NCBI GenBank assembly: GCA_026874595.1
Contig: CM049311.1
Span: 42,907,676 to 42,971,675, forward strand
Length of the DNA stretch: 64,000 nucleotides
Direction: 5' to 3'
Source: Sipunculus nudus
Lineage: Eukaryota; Annelida; Sipuncula; Golfingiida; Sipunculidae
The notes under the pieces are model-generated. The model saw nothing but the letters and a program-made list of their open reading frames with translations. It did no database searches and was not told the DNA's origin. The position numbers and the translations under genes were made by a program. The number at the start of each line of letters is the position of its first letter. Within the stretch, counting starts at the first letter, position 1. Below, piece by piece: positions 34,136 through 44,268 of this stretch.

Positions 34136-35791
34136 TACAAGAAGGATAAACCCTCTTCTGTGAAGCGCAGGAATGAATCAAGGAACAGCCAGGCGAGATT
34201 AAGGAAACTTGAGGGAAAGATTTCCTTTTCTGGTAAAACTGCGGAGGAGCTGGCTGATGTATACAATCTGGCAACAGCAGTGTAAAGTTACCTTGGCCAG
34301 GGACAAGCCAGTAACATTCCTAACTCAGCGATGCTGAAAGAAGTGTTCCAGTTCTACATGTCCCGCCATGGGATCGAGGCGGATACATCAGGTGTCCAGA
34401 TGCCAGCAGCAGGTCCATTAAATACCTCATTTAGTTGCTCGACCATTGATGAAACGGAACAGGACATGTTCTTGACAACTCCTTCATCTCTTGTCAGTCT
34501 GATCAGCAAGGTACAGGAGCACGACAGAGAATGTGCCAGGAACCTCGTCATCAGCAACACCCAGCTGCTTGGCCATGTGGGTTGTTGTGAACTCACCTGC
34601 CCTCAGAGTCATCAGGTGGTCTGGGTTTCCTCACCATACCTTGGAGATAAGTTCCTATGCAACCTGAGGATAGCCCATGGCTTCATTGTTTAAGGGATCT
34701 TATAAAACCAGTACCGTAGGATAGTACAGGCTGCCAACATGGGGGAGCTGGGAGACGCCTACATGTCGACCGTAGGCAAAGAATATAGACCTGTTGTTGC
34801 CACTCTCGCCGCAGATTCCTGTAAAGCTGCTCTCCAGGAAGAGCAGGTGTTGTCAGGTGGCTCTTCAGTGGACATCCTGACCGATGCTAGACATGGCACA
34901 CGTAAGAACTCGCAGCACACGGATGTCGTTTGTATTGGTGCCAGGACCCACAAGGTGCTCCGTGTGGAACATGTTACACGTGCCGAGTGTAACAGAACCC
35001 AGAAACACGAACTGTTGGGAACAAGGCGCGTGTACCAGTACCTTGATGGTATGGATGCGCAGGTGAAGATACACTGCCACGACAGAAACACCTCGATCAA
35101 CAAATTCATAAATGTCGAGCGCCGCCCCACTGTTTCTACAAATGACACCTGGCATGCTACAAAGAATATTGCTAAGGAACTGAAGAACGTTTGTCGGGGG
35201 CCGAAATACAAGGAGGGCAAGACGTGGCACCATCAGCTGTCAGATAAAGCCGCCAGCATCAAGACCCATATCTACTGGGCAATGAAGAATTGTGATGGGG
35301 ATCCGGAGAAGCTGCGTGAGCTGATCATGAATACTGTTTCCTACTACAGTTATCGCCATGAGGGATGCCACAGCACCAGCCGATGCAAGTCGGACCCACA
35401 GTATGAGCCATCGAAAGTCCAGCTCACGGACCCTGTGGCAATAGATTTGCTACAAACTGCCCTTTGCAGCACACAGGTTTACCGGTCACCCCAGGACTTT
35501 GTTAATTGTATGGACACATACTATGTTGAGTCATTCAACAACGCCCTCCTGCAATACCACGATAAAAGGATCAATTTCTCCAACGACGTGTACGAGCTCC
35601 GTACAAACTTTGCGGTACTGGACTGGAATGAGCACGTCAGTCGTCCAGCTACATCGGTGAGGACAGTGAGAGATGAGGTCAATGCTCCTCGCCGGCAGTC
35701 TGCAACCAGAGTCCTCAAAAAGAAGGACTATAACATGTGGCAGATGATATGGAGAAATTACGTCCGCCAGAGGGTTGCTTCCCAGAACTGA
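34136..35791 (+). pseudogene. Gene A, putative DDE-type transposase-like protein with three in-frame TAA codons
   Basis: One frame runs from ATG 34136 (MYKKDKPSSVKRR, basic start) to TGA 35789-35791, about 550 codons, broken only by TAA at 34283, 34691 and 34703. The last 350 codons (from 34739) are fully open. Possible catalytic acids of an RNase-H-like fold are Asp in LTDARHG (34883), Asp in CHDRN (35081) and Glu in YYVESFNN (35528). A Cys/His cluster (HEGCHSTSRC, about 35357-35386) lies between the second Asp and the Glu, like the zinc insertions of some transposases. Upstream, CCELTCPQSHQVVW may be another metal site. It is either an element transposase or a domesticated relative; the assignment is inference from motif pattern. 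Codon use and GC are higher than in the flanks. A histone-type stem-loop follows. Confidence 0.6.
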
Positions 35792-35825
35792 TAAAGAACT
35801 TGGTATTGATTACCACAAAACCAAA

Positions 35826-35841
35826 GGCCCTTTTCAGGGCC
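35826..35841 (+). terminator. Histone-type mRNA 3' stem-loop after gene A
   Basis: GGCCCT-TTTC-AGGGCC: a six-base-pair stem with a four-base loop, preceded by aaccaaa and followed by aacca. It fits the metazoan replication-dependent histone 3' stem-loop consensus in stem, loop and flanks. It lies 34 bases after the gene A stop, the normal distance for such signals. No histone coding sequence is nearby. Confidence 0.75.
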
Positions 35842-35927
35842 AACCAATACATTCAGATCTAAGCCTGCACTCCCATCTACACCATAAAAAGTTGTCTAAT
35901 GCATAATAAGACCTAAATGACAAAATA

Positions 35928-38900
35928 ACAAGGGACCCATGGGTCACGGCGCTCAGCTGATCGTGATTGGACTATAAATGTTTCTCCACCGTGATACTAT
36001 ATCGAGTCGATAAAGCTTATGAATATCATGGACATGTTGGGCTATTATAAAGGAATGTAATGTAATATGTGAGTAAATGATAAATGAAATTACCTGACTG
36101 ATGGATTAATAGAGTCAAATATAGTGGTTTATTTTTTATTTATTTAGGAGGGGTTGAAAATTGTGATATATTTGAGCAAATATGAATGCAATGACAGCAG
36201 TAATAAGCAGTAGTAGAATGATGATAAGGCTATTTGTTGAAGGATCTAAAGTGTATGGTAGTCTGCAAGCTTTCAATTTGACAGATATGATGTTATGATT
36301 AACTATGCTGATGAGGTGATTTATGAATTTGTGACTGTATGACACAATATCTCTTTAGTCTTGACAAGGTACATTATTGTGATGCCCACTATGTCTACAT
36401 ATTACACAATATTGACATAATTTCTGGCATGTACATAGGTACCTATGGACGAATAGTTATACAAAACATTAAAGTATGAATATATCTGATTCATCTTGTT
36501 CTTGCTTACTGAGGCTGACTCTGGGATGGGGTTCAGAGAAGGGAAAAGTGAGGGCAGCACGAAGGTGGATGTAGAAATATTCTATTGTAATGTTTTTCAT
36601 TAATATAAGAATATGAAAAGCTAAGAGGAAAGGGGCCCTCCTACTTCGTTATAGTAAAGTTCTAAATATATGATTGCAAACTAATACTCTGACAAGACTG
36701 TCATGAAGAAAAACAGTAAAATTTTGAGATACTGTGATGCATATGAAAATTTACAGATGGACAGGCAAGTGGACAGAATGGACTAATACCTTTATTTCAC
36801 TTTCAAGGGAATAATGCATTTAAGTTTATATATAATTCTATTTTTTTTAAGCATGTCCACTTTTTCCATTAAGAAGTTTTTATCTGAATCATTTTTTTTT
36901 TATTTACAGGTTTTATAAATTTTTAATAAAAAAACCTGAAAATATAAGTTAAAATATTAGAATTGTTGCCAAAGTTGCAATCATTATATATACAGAGTAA
37001 AAAACTGAAACAATAAGTTAAAATATTAGAATTGTTGCAAAAGTTGCAATCATCATATATCCAGAGTGTAGCTCATATTGGGGCATACTATGCATACATA
37101 TATATTTTATTATTTTTAAATCATAAATGTTTAAACTGAATTTAAAAGAAAATAATGCCACAACATGGCATCTACAAGAATATACCTTGAATCACTATTA
37201 AAAAGTTTTGCACATTGGAGTTTTAAGTACATGCTTAATTTTATTCACCAAAATAAAATAATAGTAAATTTGATAAAATAAAACATCTTTTCAAATAAAG
37301 TATACACACTGTTGGTTGAATGAGGGACAAACAATATCATTGTGCTAATTACTATCCCAGTTTTAATTTATTACTGGAATTAATAGTCAATTTCACACCT
37401 GGTGAAGTTTTTACTCTTCTGAAGTAAGGAATTACATTTCTCATGAACATCCACACTTTCATAGCAATACACCACTTTGTGGACACAATTAAATGTACAC
37501 TTTAATCATTTTAACCCTTGTGGTACAATACAAAATCTAAAATGTAGCATGGCCTAGAATAAGAATGAATCAAATACAGAAAATAATAACATTCATCTAG
37601 TTTAGGCACCATCTGGGGGGGGGGGGGGGGCAGGGCAGAGGGGAAGCCTGCTGGTAGTGGCCAGGCTGACCCAAGGCAAGCTGCCTGGGTTGGGTTACAT
37701 AATGCAAGTGAAGGCTGTACTACTAGGTGGGCTAGATGTAAACAACACTTGACATGGTGTATGAAAACATGAATAAAAGCTATTCTTTCCAATCAATTTC
37801 TTTGAAATTTCAGATTTTAAAAGATTAAATCCATATGTAAATATGCTGTGAAAATTAAATCAACAGTGCCAAAGTTGGACAAAATTTAAGGTATTGATTT
37901 TTTATTTATGCTAATAACTTGAAAAATTTGCAAAATTCAGATCTAATTTTGTGTAAACAATTGAATCTTGATTAAATAAAGTTATATTCCTGAAAAAAAA
38001 AACTCTAGGTTCAGCAATTCTCATGTTAGGTGAGTAAATATATTTCCTGATTTTTTAAAAAATTGCATTATGTTTTGGCACATAACTTCAAAATAATACC
38101 CAATACTGACCTAATTTTTGGTATGTTCATAGAAAATGTATGAAAGAATGTAAATATAAATTTGATCAAAAACAGATCAGTGGTTTTGATATTAGGCAGC
38201 CTTGAAGTGTAACAATGGCTTTTTTTATGGGAAACGGAGTTTTTTTTCCTTAATATCTCGAAGGAACGAAGTCCTAATGACCCATTTTTTGGTATGGTAG
38301 GAGATTTTGGGGACATCTAAAATTATGCCAACAGCCTGGAGAGCATAGAGATGTGCACTGAATGACCTACAGTCATTAAAGTGGACTGCTTGACAATGTA
38401 AGGGAATACAACAAGAGCCCCCAAAAAATTCATTAACTAGCCTAATTTTGCAGCTTTTATTTTCAAATTTCAGATTTTAACAGATTAAATCCTTATGTAT
38501 ACATGCTGTGAAAATTAAATCTACAGTACTTACAGGAAAAAAACGTGCCGTGGCCAAAGTTGGGCAAAATTTAAGGTACCAATTTTATATTTTTGCCAAT
38601 ATTTAATAAAATTTAACTGATTTTATCTAATTTTTGGTATACAATTAAATTTTGATTAATTAAAGTTGTATTACTGGAAAAAAGTCCCTACCTTTAACAC
38701 TTTTGGTCTTAAGTGACCAAATATCTTCCTGATTTTTTTACAAAGTCCATTATGTTTGGGCCCATAACTTTTTTAAATTATACAATACTGACTTAATATC
38801 TGGCATGTACATAGGAACTATATAGAGGAATATTTATGGTAAATATGAAGAAAACCAGATGAGTGGTTTTGATATTAGGCAGTCCTGAAGTGTGAAAATA

Positions 38901-39140
38901 GATTTCTAATAAAAAAATTGAGGTTTTTCCTAAATATCTCGAAGGAACGAAGTCCTATTGACCCAAATTTCGGCATGGTAGGAGATTTTGGGGACATCTA
39001 ACTGTATGCTGAATTTCAGATTCATAGGTCCAACGGTGTCGAAACGTGCCAGTCTTACAGATGGACATCCGGACAGACGGACGGACGACGGACAATGGAC
39101 CACGACTATAGCTCAGATGACTTATAGTCAGCTGAGCTAA
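35928..39140 (-). mobile_element. HelE copy 4
   Basis: Full-length by ends: acaaGGGACCCATGGGTCAC with gctcagctga at left, and acgg microsatellite, gatgacttat and agtcagctgagctaa at right. Contains a long G run (about 37616-37630) and the 670-base tandem duplication near its right end. It begins 87 bases after the stem-loop of gene A. No gene. Confidence 0.75.
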
Positions 39141-39382
39141 TAAACCATTTAAATTTACATAAAATTTAGCCTCTTTTCAATTTAAAGAATAATGTATAAT
39201 AGGGGAAAAAACATGGCCGGTTGTTCTCCGAGCACTGTATAATCGATTTTAGTTTATGCAAGGCTCCAAATGTTTATTCCTCCAAAAGAAAAGTTTTTTA
39301 AAAATCCACTACATGTTATATAAATGCGGTCCAAATGTATACCAGAGGAATGTGTATGTGAATAATTATAGTCTAACTTGAA

Positions 39383-39422
<40 letters not shown>

Positions 39423-39783
39423 AGGTTATAGCCACAAATTTAAGCTACTATTTGCAACCCACCGATGGGCACAAAAGACCTGAAAGATCGTAAAAAAACA
39501 ACTACTAGCAATGAAACTTTGGTTAATTATTACCCAAACTGCATTAAATTAAGTATGTCAACAAAAATGAATCAACCGATAGTTAAAATAATAATTAAAA
39601 ATAGTTTAAACACATAGAACAAAGCAAAGATAAAGCTGACATATTCCAAAACAGAGTGCCCCCCCCCCCCCCCCCCCCCCCGCCGTGACCACCTCCGCTT
39701 ACTTCACCAATGTCCATAAATTTAACCGACACTCAAATTCGTTTAGCTGTAACCCTGTGTGTATTAATATGTATGTATGAATG

Positions 39784-39831
<48 letters not shown>

Positions 39832-41361
39832 ATATATATAAATTATATATATTTATAATATATTTATATATATATACACATGAATATTAAAGTGTTTTTA
39901 TTATAATTAATTATTACATCATTGCTTACAACACTTAGTATACTGTAAACATTGCTTGATATTTTACGTTGAAATAACTTAATAAAGTTTTATATAGTAT
40001 TACACAATCGTATATATAACATTTTTACATATGAAATACAAATTACAATTCTCAATGGACCATCAGCCTTTTGATCCTACTTTCATCTCGTCTTCCTCTC
40101 TTCATGTAAACACACACTCGTTGACCTTCTCTGCCGTCATACAATGTTTCATTTTAAAACCGCAAAGTCACACATTTAGGATCTCGTGTTCTGGACGCCG
40201 GTATTACCTGTGTATTTCTATTTTGCAGTTTTTATTCTGAAGAGCTCCATGAATTCTCTAACCAAAATCTGAGGCATTAAAAAATATTATAACAAAATTC
40301 AAATTATGTTCCTTACGCAAGCACGTGGGCGTATAACAGTTAAAATGAACATGTATATACACATGCACACAAGTTTGTACGCAGGTTTACTGCTTAAAAT
40401 AAAATTAATTTGCAAACAAATAAACCACAACTCTCTTAATTAGATATTACTTGCCTTATTTCCAAAGCAAAGTCAAAAGTCAGTTGCCTATCAACGACAA
40501 TTTATAACAACCACGCGCTGCACGGAGGTCGTTGGTGCTGCAAGTCCCTATTCGCAACCTTGTAGCAGCGAGTCATTTGTGTGACAAAACGTTCATGACA
40601 TAAACAATATCTCCTCCTGAAGTTAATTATAATAACTGGAATAAAATTATATCATCTTGACAAAATGCCTGCATATATGATGTATTATTGTATATTATTG
40701 TATTTAAGCACCATGGACCGTCATATCGAAATAAAAGTGGCCATTGCGTTTATAAGCCATAACGGAGTCGTGCTGACATGCAGCCCGACTGTCGAGGAAT
40801 ATTTTACAAAATCCAATTCATCACAATATCACTGCATTACCGTTTTCAAAATTACCCTTTCCTCGTGTTTCTCATATTTTTAATTCCTTACAAACAATGG
40901 AGCTCCAGAAACATGTCATTGGTCCCTCTGTCGTGATGCCACCACCGTCAACATGTGCTCCAGATTCTAGGTCAGGCTAAACCGGAAGAATGACCTACAC
41001 CCATGAACCTTAGCGACAAACTCCAGCTTAGACACTAGGCTTTGTCCAGCCATTTGAAATTCAAGTTTTTTTTTTTTACACAAAAAAACAATAATTTGTT
41101 AAATACTTAGAATCAAAGATGGACTTTTGGATGGTGGGCTTTCATATACACGCACGTGTCTGATGTTGTCAAACAAAACAACGCTCCTCCCCTATTACCA
41201 TATAAGGTAGCCGCGCACTGCGCATGCGACCCGATCCCGCCGGATCGGGTGGTGGTCCTGTATAGCTGGTTGATAAGCTGAGGCACAGCCTCGATCTGGG
41301 ACTCAGATTGAGGTAGCAAATGGACGTTTTGGACCTGCAAGTTTTAGACTTGGACATTTTA
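39141..41361. other. Unassigned DNA with AT microsatellites and a GC-rich patch
   Basis: (TA)n at 39388-39420 and 39787-39880, a C run at 39659-39681. At 41210-41250 a GC-rich patch contains gcgcactgcgcatgcg and a perfect inverted repeat ACCCGATCC/GGATCGGGT (41229-41237, 41242-41250). Small frames have no recognisable domain. Confidence 0.45.
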
Positions 41362-43914
41362 AAACTAGAATATGGGTAGTCGACAAGCGTCTATGTGTAT
41401 CCGCAGAAATCAGAGTGGCACGGGTGAAGTGAGGCATGGATTAAGTGGCAAGGGGAATAGAGTGAGGTGTGTTGAATATTAGCATGGATGTCTGCAGTGT
41501 AAACGTAAATGCAGGTGGTGCCACCTGTCATAAAATCGAGAAAATTGTCCAGGATGTATAAACCTGCAAAATTTCAGGTGAATAAGTCAAACCACTGCTG
41601 AGATATGAGTGATTTTATCCCAAGGCAGATGAACAGATGCAGGTTGCAACACCATTTTTAGTGTATGTTACAAAGCTTTCCAAGGGCTTCATTTGTGCAA
41701 AATCTTTAGCCTTATCGGTTATAGCCGAGATATGTAGGTTTATGCGTGGAAACAGACGCACAAATGGACACTGGGCAGAGAAGAAAGGTCAGAGGTCAAC
41801 CAAAAATGAGGGCTACCCGATATGTATAAACATGCCCAATTTTAGGCTGACGTATCAAATTCCTCTGTAGAAATAAGCAGGCGCACACACTGCAAAAGTC
41901 AATGTAGGTGGCACCACCTGTCTTGTAAATGAGAATACCATCAAAGATGCATAGGCAGGTCAAAATATCAGTCCAATACATCAAACTTCCCCAGAGTTTG
42001 ATGCACTGGGCTGACAAGGCTCAGGTGAGTAAGGCAGTTGCCCCCGAGTGACCTGTGACAAATTGCTGCCTCAAGCTACTGCACTGAGCGAACTCTTGAC
42101 CTGCACCTGGCTAGACTGAGTGAACTTTTGACCTGTACCTGGCTGCACTGAGTGAACTCTTTACCTGTTGCATAATCTGACACAGTTGGTAGTCTGCCAA
42201 AGTTATAAATAGATTCAGGCTGAACTTTGGTGCCAAATATGATGCAGTGAGCAGTCTGCCAAAGCTATAAATAGAATGCAGCTACTGCACTGATTGAACT
42301 CTTGACCTATACCTTGCTGCACTTCTTCCTATCCTGGCACTGTGCCAAAACTATTTATAGAGCTGAAATCATCTTGGCTAATGGCCAACATCAAGGCACT
42401 GGCAATCTGCAAATGGTAAACCAAGTGCTGCCATCTGTACATTAAAGTGGTCCCTACTTGAAATAACTTTGAAATTTATTTTCCAAATACAAAATGCTTT
42501 TCAGCTGACTTTTTATATAAAAAGAAATCAGGAATATATGTAAAATTATTACGGATGCATACTGAATGCATGCAATAATTCTTGAATTAAGTTGAGTAGG
42601 GATACCAAAAATTTATAATCCACGTACAGTTGTCTTTATATAGCCACAGAGAGCTGAATATCCATGATTGTAACATTGTCTGGTATGACGAAAAACTTTA
42701 ATCATAAATCTAAATTTTTTAAAAGCTTTTAAAAAACTTTCTTGTCAATATTAACCAAAGGTAACCTGAAATCTAAATGTCTAGTGGCATGTTGTAATAG
42801 GTGCTGATAAACTGGTGCTAGGCTTGATGTAACAGCATCACACAGCTAACATGTATGGTAAAATGACTCAATTCAATCTCCATAATTCAGCCAAAAATCA
42901 TTCATGTGGAACCATTAATGACAATTATTATAAGAATCACTGTAGGGATTATTCTTGTAAAATATTTAACAAACTGGCTTCAGTGGCATCAGTTGAAAAA
43001 CGTTTCGCAGGTTTATAACTTGTATGGGAAGATACAGCAAATTGGCTAAGTTCAGCTTCCCATAAATCAGCCAAAAAGCACTGAACCAAAACCGTTTGAA
43101 CAAACTTGAATTATCAACATCTGAGGATAATTAATGTGTGAGATTTAAGAATTTGGCCCAGTGGTTTTTGAGAAGAAGATCTTTGTATCCACTGAGCTAA
43201 AATGGGCTGTTATGGCATATGACTAAATTCAGCTTCCCATAACTTAGCCAAAAGTCACTGAAAAGAGACCATTTGAACAATCCTCATGAAGCACTACCCT
43301 AGGATCATTTCTGTGCGATATTAAACATTTTGGCCATTTAGTTTCAGAGAGGAAGTTTTTTGTAGCCCTCAGTGTGATACAGGCACTGATGACCCCGTTC
43401 AAAAAAGGCCGATGCAGGTGGCGCCACTAATACCTCAATTTCAGATATGACCTATGTGACCAACATTGGCATAAAATTTGGTGATGATAGCTACAGCAGT
43501 TTTTGAGATATACATTTTAATATGCTTTTTTGCACATTTAACAAAGTTCAACCTCCTGTAACTCGGCCAAAAATCTCCGAACTGGAACCATTCAAACAAA
43601 CTTGAGAAAGATTGTTCCAGGGATCATTTCTGTAAAATATTAGACAATTTGGCTGGGCAGTTTCGGAGAAGAAGATTTTTAAAGCTTTTTTAGCTTTTTC
43701 CCTATAAAATCTAAGAAAATGCAGTTAGAAAAAAAAAATAAACAAAATCCAATATAGTTTTTTGAATAACTGATTATTTGCAAAAAAATTGTTGATGCTA
43801 GCTCCTGCAGTTTTCGAGATAGCTATGGTTAACGTACAGACAACGCACGACGCACCACACATGACGCACGACGGACGACGCCGAACCATTGCATAAGCTC
43901 ACAGGTTCGCTAAA
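41362..43914 (-). mobile_element. Chimeric element: HelB 3' end joined to HelA 5' end
   Basis: Left end aactagaatatgggtagtcgac is a HelB terminus (hairpin plus CTAGTT on the minus strand). HelB sequence continues to about 41812, then switches to HelA interior (ctacccgatatgtataaac), which runs to a complete HelA 5' end (CTCACAGGTTCGCTAAAAA). The HelA 3' hairpin end is absent. The order copies the right-hand part of the nested HelA/HelB at 26073-29791, minus about 330 bases at the switch. TATAAATA blocks are kept. Confidence 0.7.
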
Positions 43915-44268
43915 AACAACTAGTTTTATAGATGTTTGTTATATCCATCTTTTCACAAAAACACGTTCCTGGGTTATATTGTATCAATTAGAACAAGGCC
44001 TACAGGCCTGATGCGAACCTGTGCATATGGATATACACCAGGTATAACGCTTCAGTGCTGAACCACTACTTTTCATATATATGAACAATGCAAGTACTAA
44101 ACATTTTGAACAAGAAATAATACACAAACATCACTGCTGAAATTCTGGCATGGGTGCACACAACACTAAAATTATTGTAGGTGGCACCACCAGTCTTGTA
44201 TACAACAAAGCTATTTGACATGTACACATATGCCCAATTTCAGGCTGATATATCAAATTCTTCTGTAG

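Noticed and set aside
34759-35233. Minus-strand frames opposite gene A
   Set aside because: Shadows of the gene A coding frame.
35826-35841. Possibility that the stem-loop marks a histone gene
   Set aside because: No histone-fold coding sequence lies within several kilobases on either strand.
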